Shown here piece by piece: positions 16,615 to 24,472 of a DNA stretch of 64,000 bases. The DNA comes from Thermus thermophilus. GTDB lineage: Bacteria; Deinococcota; Deinococci; Deinococcales; Thermaceae. The notes under the pieces were generated by a model. That model ran no database searches and was not told the DNA's origin. It was given only the letters and a program-made list of their open reading frames with translations. The translations under genes and the position numbers were made by a program. Where the stretch lies: contig NZ_AP025158.1 of NCBI RefSeq assembly GCF_019974155.1, positions 682,001-746,000 on the forward strand, in the 5' to 3' direction. Numbering within the stretch: position 1 is the stretch's first letter; every line of letters starts with the position of its first letter.

Positions 16615-17048
16615 CGGACACGGGGGGCCGCTTGCTGAAGGCCTTCGTGCACCCGGCCAACGAGCACGACAAGCGGGGTGGGGAGGCCTTGCTCCTGGGG
16701 ATGGACCTCTCCCTTTGGCCAAGGGTGCAGAAGCTGTTTGTGGACTGGGGGTACCGGGGCCTCAAGGGGCTGGCTTCTTCCCTGGGGCTGGAGCTTGAGG
16801 TGGTGGCCCGTCCCTACGCGGGGGTGCGAGGGGTCTGGGTGCGGGAGGGGGAAGAGGCGCCGGAGCTTCCGCGGGAGAGGGGGTTCAAGCCCTTGCCCAA
16901 GCGGTGGGTGGTGGAGCGGACCTTTGCCTGGCTGGGGCGGAATCGGCGGCTCGCCAAGGACTATGAAGCCAACCCTGGGGTGAGCGAGGCCTGGGTGTAT
17001 CTGGGCATGCTACGCTTGTTGGTGAAGCGGCTGGCCAGGGCCGCATGA
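16584..17048 (+). CDS. IS5-type transposase, C-terminal part in the -1 frame (OrfB)
   Basis: This frame continues the transposase after the A5 run. It holds KVKGRKRQILTDTGG, FVHPANEHD, FVDWGYRG (second catalytic aspartate) and WVVERTFAWLGRNRRL with the catalytic glutamate. Near the end it reads KDYEANPGVSEA where the copies at 46063 and 57616 read KDYGQPSGYLVQNPRVSEA, so copy 1 has a short deletion or the others a short insertion. If expressed alone it could start at TTG 16632 (MLKAFVHP). A fused product of about 280 residues would have the normal family length. Confidence 0.75.
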   Translation, partial: KVKGRKRQILTDTGGRLLKAFVHPANEHDKRGGEALLLGMDLSLWPRVQKLFVDWGYRGLKGLASSLGLELEVVARPYAGVRGVWVREGEEAPELPRERGFKPLPKRWVVERTFAWLGRNRRLAKDYEANPGVSEAWVYLGMLRLLVKRLARAA

Positions 17049-17102
17049 GGTTTGATGGCGGGCTTTTACGACAGCCTCTTAGGTGGTAAACTTGTCCCGG
17101 CG

Positions 17103-17375
17103 ATGGGGATCGCGGGTTCCCTCGAGGACCTGGCCCGGGCCCTCCGCGGCACGCCTCCAGAGGCCCGGAACCTCTCCCGGCTAGAGGAGATCGCGAAGCT
17201 TTTGGAGCGCTTCCCCCCGGGGCGGGAGCGGGACGGCCTTCTGGCCGTGGCCTACCTCCGGCTCTACCAGGTGGTGAAAAGGCCGGAGTACCTTTTCCGC
17301 GGGTACAGCTACGCCCGCACGGCCCGGGTGGAGGAGGTCCGGGCCTGGGCGGAGCGTCTTTGGGAGGAAAGGTGA
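17103..17375 (+). CDS. small hypothetical protein
   Basis: This 90-residue soluble protein begins MGIAGSLEDLARALRGTPP and is mostly helical and charged, without a signal peptide or recognisable motif. The segment RLEEIAKLLERFPPGRERDGLLAVAYLRLYQ looks like a helix pair. ATG 17103 is chosen because upstream in-frame sequence is IS-derived. The gene overlaps the DUF420 gene by 4 bp (GTGA), so they are translationally coupled. Its own promoter may have been replaced by sequence at the IS boundary 24 bp upstream. Function unknown. Confidence 0.6.
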   Translation: MGIAGSLEDLARALRGTPPEARNLSRLEEIAKLLERFPPGRERDGLLAVAYLRLYQVVKRPEYLFRGYSYARTARVEEVRAWAERLWEER

Positions 17376-17809
17376 AGGAGCTGCTTGGACTTTTGGCGGT
17401 GTGGAGCATCGCCCTTTCGGGGGTGGGGGTGGTGGTGGGCGTGGCCCTCATCCGGCGGGGGCAGCGGGTCTGGCACCACCGGGTGATGCTTTCGGCCACC
17501 GCCTTGGCCGCCCTCTTTCTCGTCTTCTACCTGGCCAAGTGGGGGCTTTACGGGACTACGGCCTACGGGGGGCCGGAGGCCTGGCGGGGGGCCTACTACT
17601 TCCTCCTCCTCACCCACACCCTCCTCGCCGCCCTGAACGGCCCCTTGGCCCTCTACGTCATCTGGCGCGCCCTTCGGGGGGAGTTTGCCCTCCACAGGCG
17701 TTGGGCCCGGATCCTCGTCCCCGTCTGGCTCTACGTCGCCCTCTCGGGCTGGGTCATCTACCTGGTGCTCAAGCGCTACGGCGTGGCCCGGGAAGGGATC
17801 GCCTTTTAA
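17372..17809 (+). CDS. DUF420 membrane protein
   Basis: This 145-residue inner-membrane protein has four hydrophobic spans and the histidine-bearing pattern of DUF420 proteins: RVWHHRVMLSA, LLLTHTLLAALNGPLALY and LHRRWARI. Family members are often encoded near cytochrome c oxidase or Sco genes and are thought to be accessory to respiratory complexes; no such genes lie in the window. GTG 17372 overlaps the preceding stop. Its TAA stop is the first triplet of the palindromic repeat R2. Confidence 0.75.
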   Translation: MKELLGLLAVWSIALSGVGVVVGVALIRRGQRVWHHRVMLSATALAALFLVFYLAKWGLYGTTAYGGPEAWRGAYYFLLLTHTLLAALNGPLALYVIWRALRGEFALHRRWARILVPVWLYVALSGWVIYLVLKRYGVAREGIAF

Positions 17810-17910
17810 GTACCCCACCGCGGCTTTCGCCGCGGTGGGGGCCCCAAAAGGACCTTCCCAAGCCTTATTTCGGGCGACCCATGTTGCGAAATCAACGTGC
17901 AGCCACTTAG
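17807..17910 (+). repeat. dispersed palindromic repeat, copy R2 (full length)
   Basis: This copy of 104 bp starts TAAGTACCCC and ends GTGCAGCCACTTAG. Its left part forms a stem in which CCCCACCGCGGC pairs with GCCGCGGTGGGG around a TTTC loop. It continues GGGGCCCCAAAAGG and a conserved GCGAAATCAACGTGC segment near the right end. The first triplet TAA is the stop of the DUF420 gene. The following 127 bp up to the minC stop (17911-18037) show no gene or clear signal. Confidence 0.78.
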
Positions 17911-18037
17911 CACCATCCCATGCCGGCTTAGATCAAGGGGGGCCACGGCAGAGGGGCCTTCCTCCACTCTCCGCAAAGCCGAGACGCGGACCTGAGTGCC
18001 TGCCCTTGTGGGTCTTCCCGGAGCGTCCCGGCCAGGG

Positions 18038-18577
18038 CTAGGGAAGGGGCTTCCTCCCCCAGGGCTCCACCACGATCCGGCCCTCGAGGGCCCGCACCAC
18101 CTCGGGCCCTAGGTTTTCCTTGGCCTCCTCCGGGGCCTGGGCCAGGTGGGGGCCGATGCGCACCTGCTTGGCCCGAAGCTCCAGGGCGAAGATGAAGCGC
18201 CCCTCGTCCCCCAAGGCCCCGGCGTGGGCCAGGCCCATGAGGCGGCCCACCACGATCACGTCCCCGCCCGCCACCACCTCGGCCCCGGGGTTCACGTCCC
18301 CGAGGACGACCACGGTGCCGGGGTACTCCACCCGTTGCCCGGCCCGGAGGCCCCGGGGCACCACCAGGGTGCCCTCCACCACCCGTCCCCGCGGGGGAAC
18401 GAGGGTGAGGGGCCTTCCCAGGGCGAGAAGGGCCTCCAGGGTCTCCTGGGCGACGGGCCCTGCCACCTCCACCTCCAGGGGAAGCCCCTCGGGGAGGCTT
18501 AAGCGGCGCACGTCCTCGGGCGTCTCGCCGCCGTCTAGGCGGAGGGCCAGGGCCTTGGGCGTGGCGCGGAGGCGCAT
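18038..18577 (-). CDS. minC: septum site-determining protein MinC
   Basis: This 179-residue protein fits MinC, the FtsZ polymerisation inhibitor that keeps septa away from cell poles. The C-terminal half has the beta-helix pattern GTVVVLGDVNPGAEVVAGGDVIVVGRLMGLAHAGALGDEGRFIFA, which is diagnostic, followed by the usual positively charged tail. The N-terminal domain is short. It ends the rod-shape gene run on the minus strand, 4 bp after mrdA, and has its own TAAAAT box 6 nt before the ATG. No minD is visible in the window. Confidence 0.9.
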   Translation of the reverse strand: MRLRATPKALALRLDGGETPEDVRRLSLPEGLPLEVEVAGPVAQETLEALLALGRPLTLVPPRGRVVEGTLVVPRGLRAGQRVEYPGTVVVLGDVNPGAEVVAGGDVIVVGRLMGLAHAGALGDEGRFIFALELRAKQVRIGPHLAQAPEEAKENLGPEVVRALEGRIVVEPWGRKPLP

Positions 18578-18581
18578 GGCG

Positions 18582-20309
18582 CTATTTTATCCCCCAGTAG
18601 GCGGCCATCACCTTGCGGACCGCGGGCAGGGCCACCCGGCTCCCCTCCCCGCCGTTCTCAAAGAAGGCCACCACGACGAGGGGCGGGTAGGGGCTCCCGT
18701 CGGTGGGGCCGTAGCCCATGTACCAGGCGTGCTCCAGGCCGCGTCGCTTCCCCGGGGTTTCGGCGGTGCCCGTCTTGCCCCCCGTGGGCACGGGGAACTC
18801 CCCCAGGACGAAGCGGGCGGTCCCCTCGCTGACCGTCTTGCGCAGGCCCTCCTGGAGGACCTTCCAGTACCGGCCGGGAACCCTTTCCCACCGGGGTTGG
18901 ACGGGAGCGCCCCCGATGGCCTTCACCAGGTGGAGGGCGGGCTTGTTTCCCCCGGTGGCGAGGGTGGCGAGCATGCGGGCGATCTGGGCGGGGGTGGCGA
19001 GGACGGCCCCCTGGCCGATGGCCACGGAGAGGGTCTCCCCGGGGTACCAGGGCTCGCCCAGGGCCTCCCGCTTCCAGGCCCGGGTGGGGAGGAGGCCCGT
19101 CTTCTCCGCCACCTCGAGCCCCGTGGCCTCTCCCAGGCCCAAAAGCCGGGCCCGCTTCGCCAGGCGGTCCACGAGGCCCAGGGGGTCCTGGGCCACCGCC
19201 TGGTAGTACCAGGTGTTGCAGCTCCAGGCGATGGCCTCCCGGACCGTCATGGGGCCCATGTCCCGGCTCGCCCAGTTGCGCCGCACCTGGCCGCCGAAGA
19301 CGATGTAGGGGCTACAGCGGTAGGTGGTCGCCGGGGTCACGTACCCCTCCTCCAGGAGGGCGTAGCTCGTGGCCAGCTTGAAGGTGGACCCCGGGGTGTA
19401 GGGCTGGACCGCCCGGTTGAGGAGGGGGAGGTTCTTGTCCTCGAGGAGCGCTTTCGCCTCCTCCGGGACGGGGCGCTTGGCGAAGAGGTTGGGGTCAAAG
19501 GAGGGGGCGCTGGCCATGGCCAAAACCTCCCCCGTGGTGGGGTCCAAGGCCACGATGGCCCCCTTCACCTGCTTTTCCTCGGGCAGGCCGTTCAGCCTTC
19601 TCCCGGCGTTGATGTCGACGAGGGCTTCCTCCAGGGCCTTTTCTGCGGCTCGCTGGAGGGCGAGGTCCAGGGTGAGGACCACGTCCTGCCCCGGGGTGGG
19701 CTCCTCCAGGACGGTCTCCCGAAGCCTCTCCCCCCGGACGTTCACCTCCACCGCCCTCACCCCCCGCTTGCCCCGGAGGTAGGGCTCCAGGGCGGCCTCG
19801 AGGCCCGCCTGCCCCACCTCCTCCTCGGGGCTGTACCCCTGCTTGACCTGGGCGGCGTTCGCCCGGAGGACGTACCCCATGACGGGGCCGGAGATGGGGT
19901 TCGGGTAGTAGCGCTCAATCCTCTCCCGGAGGTAGAGGTTCTTCTGCCCGGCGGTGAGCTCCTCCAGGGTGGGCCTTAGGGTCTCGGGGACGCTGGCTTT
20001 CAGGACCGTGGGCTCCGTGACCTGGGGGAGGTCTTCTAGGCCCAGGAGGGGGAGGAGCCTCTCCTTGAAGGCCACCTCCCCCCCGGTGTAGACGAGGTCC
20101 ACCACCAGCCGGTCCTGAGCCAGGACCCGCCCCTTCCGGTCCAGGATCTTGCCACGCGGGGCGGGGATGTCCTCGGTCTTCAGGTAGTTTCCCTGGCTTC
20201 GCAGGGCGTAGCGCTCGTACTCCAGGACCTGGAGCTGCCACGCCCGAAGCCCGAGGAGGAAGAGGGCCAGGGCGAAGAACAAGGCCAGGGCGTGGATCCT
20301 CCCGCTCAT
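18582..20309 (-). CDS. mrdA: penicillin-binding protein 2 (elongasome transpeptidase)
   Basis: This 575-residue class B PBP has an N-terminal membrane anchor (residues about 6-24), a pedestal domain with PRGKILDRKGRVLA near residue 51, and a transpeptidase domain. The active serine lies in STFK (308-311), with SCN at 363-365 and a KTGT box in GGKTGTAE near residue 516. It works with MreC, MreD and RodA in lateral wall synthesis. Normally it would directly follow mreD, but a TnpB-like element separates them. Its ATG lies only 15 bp from that ORF's stop, so transcription from upstream may be altered. Confidence 0.92.
   Translation of the reverse strand: MSGRIHALALFFALALFLLGLRAWQLQVLEYERYALRSQGNYLKTEDIPAPRGKILDRKGRVLAQDRLVVDLVYTGGEVAFKERLLPLLGLEDLPQVTEPTVLKASVPETLRPTLEELTAGQKNLYLRERIERYYPNPISGPVMGYVLRANAAQVKQGYSPEEEVGQAGLEAALEPYLRGKRGVRAVEVNVRGERLRETVLEEPTPGQDVVLTLDLALQRAAEKALEEALVDINAGRRLNGLPEEKQVKGAIVALDPTTGEVLAMASAPSFDPNLFAKRPVPEEAKALLEDKNLPLLNRAVQPYTPGSTFKLATSYALLEEGYVTPATTYRCSPYIVFGGQVRRNWASRDMGPMTVREAIAWSCNTWYYQAVAQDPLGLVDRLAKRARLLGLGEATGLEVAEKTGLLPTRAWKREALGEPWYPGETLSVAIGQGAVLATPAQIARMLATLATGGNKPALHLVKAIGGAPVQPRWERVPGRYWKVLQEGLRKTVSEGTARFVLGEFPVPTGGKTGTAETPGKRRGLEHAWYMGYGPTDGSPYPPLVVVAFFENGGEGSRVALPAVRKVMAAYWGIK
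18584..18589 (-). promoter_or_regulatory. -10 box of leaderless minC
   Basis: TAAAAT lies 6 nt before the minC ATG on the minus strand and overlaps the final codons of mrdA. It would give minC expression independent of the interrupted operon upstream. Confidence 0.5.
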
Positions 20310-20324
20310 GCCTTCGGTTCCTGG

Positions 20325-21431
20325 TCAAGTAGAGCGCACATTAGCGCACTCCGGCCCCCCACCAGGATGGGGACCTAGGCCCCCCTTCCACCCCTCCCAC
20401 GATCCCCGGTGAAGGAAGACCTTCAGCGGGGAGAGGTCGCGGGGCACCGCTTTCCCGAGAAGGGGAAGGAAAGTGCCTACCCTCAGGACCCGCCAGGGAT
20501 TGGCGCCAAAGGGGTTCCTTCCCTCGGTTGACCCCTCTTGGCTCCCCGGTGAGCCCTGAAGGCTTGAAAGCAAGGCCAGGTGGCGCTTCGCCCTCCCGAT
20601 CTCCCGGGAAAGCCTGCGCCTGAGGTAGGGGTTGCGTTCTCGCGCTTTCTTGGCTCGCAGTTCCCGGACTCTGGAGGCGTAGAAGCCCTGGACGTGGTCC
20701 CTGAAGCTTTGGTCTTGGAGAAGCTTCCCGTAGCCTTTGGGGAGCTTCTCCTTGAACCCTAAGGCTCTCCTTCCGATCACGTACGCGGCGGCCGCGTCCT
20801 TGGACAGGGAAAGCTGCGGGGCGTACTTGAGCATCCCGATGGTGGAGGTGTCCTGGATGGTGGAGGTGTCCTGGGGGTTGACTTCCACGACTTGGACACC
20901 CTTCCTCCTCGCCAACGCGTGGACCTTCCGGAGGAGGGAGGCGTAGGCGAAGCGGTGGGCCTTCCTCCTGAAAGTCCTCCCCGAGCCGTCCCCTCTCCTC
21001 CCCTTGGGGAGGTGCTTCAGGCGCTCGGTGGCGATGGCTACCCCGTGTTCCAGAGCCAGAGAAACTACCTGGTGCGCCACCTTCCAGAGGATAAGCTCCT
21101 TGGCCCCCCTGTCCTTCGCGCGGTCCACCTCCTCCAGGGAGAGGGTAAGGTGGCGCCTCAGGTTCCCGTCAGGGGAGACGAGGGCCAAGGCGAGGTGGTA
21201 GGGGTCGGCGTTGATGTCTATGCCCAGGACCCCGTTCTCCTTCGTGGCCACGAGGGGAGCGGGCTCCTCCTCCCAGGTGAAGGTGGCGTAGACCTTACCT
21301 TCCCGCAAGGAGAGCGCCACGTTGTAGTGGAGGGAGGCGTACGCCCTCTGGAGGAGGGCGTGGACTCCGGTGAAGGCTTTCGCCCTCTTCTGCGAGATGC
21401 GCCCGCGCGCGGCTTTAGGCTTGGCCTTCAC
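20325..21431 (-). CDS. TnpB-like accessory protein (RuvC-type, N-terminally short)
   Basis: This 368-residue protein has RuvC-like motifs of the TnpB family: GIDINADPY (RuvC-I aspartate near residue 72), IATERLKHLPKG (RuvC-II glutamate), and LSKDAAAAYVIGRRALG (RuvC-III aspartate). It lacks the usual N-terminal wedge region of more than 100 residues and the CxxC zinc finger. GTG 21431 is chosen because AGGAGG lies 6 nt upstream and TATACT about 20 nt upstream. An 18-bp tandem duplication (20839-20878) gives QDTSTI twice just before RuvC-III. The last 70 or so residues are not family-like and may overlap a guide RNA. Activity is doubtful. Confidence 0.7.
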   Translation of the reverse strand: MKAKPKAARGRISQKRAKAFTGVHALLQRAYASLHYNVALSLREGKVYATFTWEEEPAPLVATKENGVLGIDINADPYHLALALVSPDGNLRRHLTLSLEEVDRAKDRGAKELILWKVAHQVVSLALEHGVAIATERLKHLPKGRRGDGSGRTFRRKAHRFAYASLLRKVHALARRKGVQVVEVNPQDTSTIQDTSTIGMLKYAPQLSLSKDAAAAYVIGRRALGFKEKLPKGYGKLLQDQSFRDHVQGFYASRVRELRAKKARERNPYLRRRLSREIGRAKRHLALLSSLQGSPGSQEGSTEGRNPFGANPWRVLRVGTFLPLLGKAVPRDLSPLKVFLHRGSWEGWKGGLGPHPGGGPECANVRST

Positions 21432-21548
21432 CTGGGGCCTCCTGTGGAGGAGTATACCGGTTCGGGACTTTTCGTATGTCGCGGGGGCTCGCTGGGGTGA
21501 GGTGGCGGGTAGTGAGAGCACGTGAGCGCTGGGGTAAAGTGGTGTGCG
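20328..21548 (-). mobile_element. IS200/IS605-like TnpB-bearing insertion (boundaries approximate)
   Basis: About 1.2 kb of foreign sequence separates mreD from mrdA and carries one TnpB-like gene. Near the left edge the plus strand reads AGCGCACATTAGCGCAC; near the right edge it reads GTGTGCGCTAT, so AGCGCAC/GTGCGCT forms a short inverted pair at the two ends. No tnpA is present. The upstream edge abuts the mreD stop codon. The exact ends cannot be fixed without an empty-site comparison. Confidence 0.6.
20835..20878 (-). repeat. 18-bp tandem duplication in the tnpB-like gene
   Basis: ATGGTGGAGGTGTCCTGG occurs twice in a row on the plus strand, with no change between copies, giving a repeated QDTSTI in the protein. 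The unit is a multiple of three, so the frame is kept. It lies about 20 codons before RuvC-III. Coordinates are approximate by a few bases. Confidence 0.75.
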
Positions 21549-22013
21549 CTATTTCCCAACTGTTTGCACCTCCCGCGCCTTGGGCCTAAGGGGCCAGAAG
21601 AAGGCCAGGGAGAGGAGGCCCTCCCCGAGGGGAAGCCAAGGGAGGAGGGCGGGCAGGTCCAGGCGGAGCCAGTAGGCCACGAGGAAGTAGCCGAACCACT
21701 TTCCGAGGAAGGCCAGGGCGAAGGCGGCGAGGGCTCCGGCGGGGCTTCTCAGGTCTAGATAGCGGGCCGCCCCGTAGTAGGCGTAGGCGGCGAGGAGGAG
21801 GCCCACGGCGTGCAGGCCGAGGAGGCCGAAGCCCAAAAGGTCTTGGAGGAGCCCCACGAGGAAGGCCAGGGCGAGGCCGAGGAGGGGAGGCCTCGAGGCG
21901 GCAAGCCAGAGGGCGTAGACCAGGAAGAGGTCCGGGGCGGGCCCGCCCTCGGGGAGGAGGACCTGGAGGAGGCCCGAAAGGAAGAGGAGGAGGACCAGGT
22001 AGACCAAGGCCAC
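21549..22013 (-). CDS. mreD: rod shape-determining protein MreD
   Basis: This 154-residue, very hydrophobic protein has about five membrane spans and the MreD size. Its position directly after mreC supports the call, since MreD sequences diverge strongly. GTG 22013 follows AGAGGTGG at a normal distance and lies 10 bp after the mreC stop. It belongs to the elongasome with MreC, PBP2 and RodA. The stop codon touches the TnpB-bearing insertion, which separates it from mrdA. Confidence 0.82.
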   Translation of the reverse strand: MALVYLVLLLFLSGLLQVLLPEGGPAPDLFLVYALWLAASRPPLLGLALAFLVGLLQDLLGFGLLGLHAVGLLLAAYAYYGAARYLDLRSPAGALAAFALAFLGKWFGYFLVAYWLRLDLPALLPWLPLGEGLLSLAFFWPLRPKAREVQTVGK

Positions 22014-22023
22014 GGCGCCACCT

Positions 22024-22812
22024 CTAGAGGGGCCTCAGGACCACCACCTCCTCCAGGAGGGAGAGGTCCACCAGGGGCCTGGCCCAGGCCCGCACCTTGA
22101 GCCCGCCCTGGGCCCGTTCCACCCGTTCCACCCGGCCCACGGGGATCCCGTCCGGGAAGAGCCCCAAGGTGGCCCCGGTGAGGAGAAGGTCCCCCGGCGC
22201 CACCGCCACCGTGGGGGGAAACTCGGCCACGAGAAGCCCCGGGGGGGCGCCCCGGGCCACGCCCCGGCCCGGCCTTTCCCCCACCCGGACCCCCACCCGG
22301 CTTTCCGGGTCCAAGAGGGTGCGCACCAGGGCGCGGTGCGCCTCCACCTCCACCACCAGGCCCACGAGGCCCTGGGGGGCGGTCACGGGCATCCCGGGGC
22401 GGAGGCCGTCCTGGCTTCCCAGGCCGAGGACCAGCCTGCGGTAGAGGCCGGAGGCGTCCTCGGCCACCACGGGGGCCACGGCCACCACCCCGGGGGCCTG
22501 GCCCGCCTTCACCTCCAGGGCCCGGGCGAGCCGGGCCACCTCCAGCCGGAGCCGGGCGTTTTCCGTGGTGAGGCGGGCCACCTCCTCCTTGAGCCTTTGG
22601 TTCTCCGCCAGGAGGTCCTGCCGCTCGGAGAGGGCGCTCCAGGCGGCCCGGAGGTTTTGGCCCAGGCGGTGGCCGAAGTGGAGGGGAAACGCGGTGAGGG
22701 GGGAGAAGGAGAGGGCGAAGCCCGGGGCCAGGGGGCGGGTGAGGGCGGCGAGGGCGAGGCCCAGGGCGAGGAGGAGGGCGAAGAGGAAGCGGGGGAGGAG
22801 GTGCTCCCTCAC
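22024..22812 (-). CDS. mreC: rod shape-determining protein MreC
   Basis: This 262-residue protein has an N-terminal membrane anchor (residues about 8-30), a coiled coil ([25 protein letters not shown], about 65-90) and two beta domains with [25 protein letters not shown]. That is the MreC layout: a scaffold linking MreD, PBP2 and the wall-synthesis machinery. GTG 22812 overlaps the maf stop by 4 bp. Longer upstream in-frame sequence is read-through of maf in another frame and is not used. mreB is not visible in the window. Confidence 0.9.
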   Translation of the reverse strand: MREHLLPRFLFALLLALGLALAALTRPLAPGFALSFSPLTAFPLHFGHRLGQNLRAAWSALSERQDLLAENQRLKEEVARLTTENARLRLEVARLARALEVKAGQAPGVVAVAPVVAEDASGLYRRLVLGLGSQDGLRPGMPVTAPQGLVGLVVEVEAHRALVRTLLDPESRVGVRVGERPGRGVARGAPPGLLVAEFPPTVAVAPGDLLLTGATLGLFPDGIPVGRVERVERAQGGLKVRAWARPLVDLSLLEEVVVLRPL

Positions 22813-23372
22813 GGCCTGAACCCCCGTTCCCAGAGGAGGGCGAAGACCCGGGAGACGGGGAGGCCCACCACGGTGTAGAAGTCCCCCTCCACCCGCTCCA
22901 GGAGGGCCATGCCGAGCCCCTGGGCCCCGTAGCCCCCCGCCTTGTCCAGGCCCTCGCCGCTTCCCACGTACCAGGCGATCTCCTCCTCGGAAAGGGGCCG
23001 GAAGAAGACCTTGGCCGTGTGCACCTCCTCCACCACCTCCTTGGGGGTGCGGAGGTAAAAGGCGGTGTGCACCAGGTGGGGCCTGCCCGAGAGGCGCCTT
23101 AGGAAGAGGCGGTTTTCCTCCGGGTCCTTGGGCTTGCCCAGGACCTCCCCGTCCAGGTCCACCACGGTGTCCGCGGCCAGGACCCATTCCCCCTGCACGG
23201 CCTCCCCCTTGCGCCGGGCCAGGGCCTGGGCCAGGGCCTTGGGGGGGAGGGGGAGGTCCTCTTCCTCCACCCCGGGGACCGCGACCCGGATGGGGTAGCC
23301 GAGGGCCTCGAGGAGGGCTTTCCGCCTGGGGCTTCCCGAGGCCAGGATCAGAGGGGGCTTCCCGCTTCCCAA
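22809..23372 (-). CDS. maf: Maf family nucleotide pyrophosphatase
   Basis: This 187-residue protein carries [18 protein letters not shown], the Maf signature, followed by [16 protein letters not shown] and [26 protein letters not shown]. Maf proteins hydrolyse non-canonical or excess nucleoside triphosphates (dTTP/UTP or modified forms) and are often linked to mre genes, as here. The likely start is TTG 23372, which overlaps the phospholipase D-like stop. It is translationally coupled to mreC. Confidence 0.92.
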   Translation of the reverse strand: MGSGKPPLILASGSPRRKALLEALGYPIRVAVPGVEEEDLPLPPKALAQALARRKGEAVQGEWVLAADTVVDLDGEVLGKPKDPEENRLFLRRLSGRPHLVHTAFYLRTPKEVVEEVHTAKVFFRPLSEEEIAWYVGSGEGLDKAGGYGAQGLGMALLERVEGDFYTVVGLPVSRVFALLWERGFRP

Positions 23373-24472
23373 AGCCTTAGCACCTCCTTCCGGTAGCGCT
23401 CCGCCAGGCTTGGGCTTTTGAGCACGAGGAGGTTCTCGTTGTTCACCCCGTAGGCCCGGGCGGAGAAGTTGTAGCTCCCGGTGACCACGTAGGTGCCGTC
23501 CAGGACCATGATCTTGTGGTGCATGGTGTAGGGGTTGGCGTCCTGGCGGACCTCGAGGCCCCCCTCGAGGAGGCCCTCCTCCCGGCTCGCCTCCAGGTTC
23601 CGGGTCTCCAGGAGGACCTTGACCTCGGCGCCCCGGCGGCGGGCCCGAAGGAGGGCCTCGAGGACCTCCCGGTCCGTGAGGACGAAGGCCGCCACCAAGA
23701 CCTCCCTTTGGGCCTCGGAAAGCCGCTTCAGGAGGGCTTCCCGGGCGAGCCTCCCGCCCCTTGGGCTGAAGTAGGCCACGCCCTCCACCCCCTCCAGGGC
23801 GAAGGCCACGGGCTCCCCCAGGCCTTCCTTCTCCCCCCTGAAGAGGGCCTCAAACTCCCGGGCGTACCCCTGGGCCAGGGTGGGGGAGGGGAGGAGGAGG
23901 CTGTTCTCGTTGTTCCGGGCGAAGGCGTTCCAGGTCATGTTGGTGCTCCCCGTCCAGACGGCCTTCCCGTCCACCACCAGGAACTTGTGGTGCATGAAGC
24001 CTTCCCGCTCGTCGTAGCAGACGGGGATGCCGGCCACCTCCTCGCAGTCTATGGAGGTGGGGCGCACCCTTTCCCGGAGGGCCGCCCGGGGTACCCTCGG
24101 GGGCTCTTGGGTCTGGCCCAGGCTTGCCGCCACCAGATAGCGGCGGAAGTCCTCCCGGTAGTCGCTTTCCCCATAGAGCCGCACCCTCACCCCCCGCGCC
24201 TTGGCCCGGAGGAGGCCCTGGGCGATCTCCAGGTCGCGGAACTCGTAGAAGGCCCCTTCCAGGCTTTCCCGGGCCCCGTCCATGAGGGCGAGGAGGCGGG
24301 CCTTGGCCCTTGGCCCTTCCTCCGGCATGAAGTAGACCTCGGCCGCTCCCGCCTCGGCGGGCGGGGCGGGGCCCGGCCGGAGCTCCTGGAAGAGCCAGAC
24401 CAGGAGGAGGACCAGGAGGAGGAGGTAGCCGGGAAGCCCGGCGATCTCCTTCCTTCGGCGCTTAGTACCCAT
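23348..24472 (-). CDS. phospholipase D-like protein, membrane-anchored
   Basis: This 374-residue protein has an N-terminal anchor (about residues 13-30, after basic TKRRRKE) and two PLD-like domains with HKD motifs: [18 protein letters not shown] and [18 protein letters not shown]. The paired HKD motifs define the PLD/nuclease superfamily, whose members include cardiolipin synthases and extracellular nucleases. A cysteine pair in [13 protein letters not shown] suggests exposure outside the cytoplasm. ATG 24472 overlaps the deoC stop. The substrate (phospholipid or DNA) is not clear; an exported nuclease is possible in a naturally competent genus. Confidence 0.8.
   Translation of the reverse strand: MGTKRRRKEIAGLPGYLLLLVLLLVWLFQELRPGPAPPAEAGAAEVYFMPEEGPRAKARLLALMDGARESLEGAFYEFRDLEIAQGLLRAKARGVRVRLYGESDYREDFRRYLVAASLGQTQEPPRVPRAALRERVRPTSIDCEEVAGIPVCYDEREGFMHHKFLVVDGKAVWTGSTNMTWNAFARNNENSLLLPSPTLAQGYAREFEALFRGEKEGLGEPVAFALEGVEGVAYFSPRGGRLAREALLKRLSEAQREVLVAAFVLTDREVLEALLRARRRGAEVKVLLETRNLEASREEGLLEGGLEVRQDANPYTMHHKIMVLDGTYVVTGSYNFSARAYGVNNENLLVLKSPSLAERYRKEVLRLWEAGSPL

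Larger units (their letters stand above)
16174..17078 (+). mobile_element. IS5-type insertion sequence, copy 1 (905 bp)
   Basis: The ends are the perfect 16-bp inverted repeats GAGGCTGTCGTAAAAG and CTTTTACGACAGCCTC. The element is flanked by TTA on both sides (16171-16173 and 17079-17081), consistent with a TNA target duplication as in some IS5 subgroups. It carries a two-frame transposase. Two damaged copies lie at 46063-46610 and 57616-58463. It sits between a palindromic repeat and the gene at 17103, whose promoter region it may have displaced. Confidence 0.85.

Noticed and set aside
17911-18037. A further repeat copy or small gene between R2 and minC
   Set aside because: A short GAGTGCC resembles the repeat start, but nothing else of the family follows and no coding frame with a ribosome site is present.
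22813-23187. N-terminally extended MreC starting inside maf
   Set aside because: The extra residues are maf read in another frame. GTG 22812 overlaps the maf stop as GTGA and leaves a normal membrane anchor at the N-terminus.
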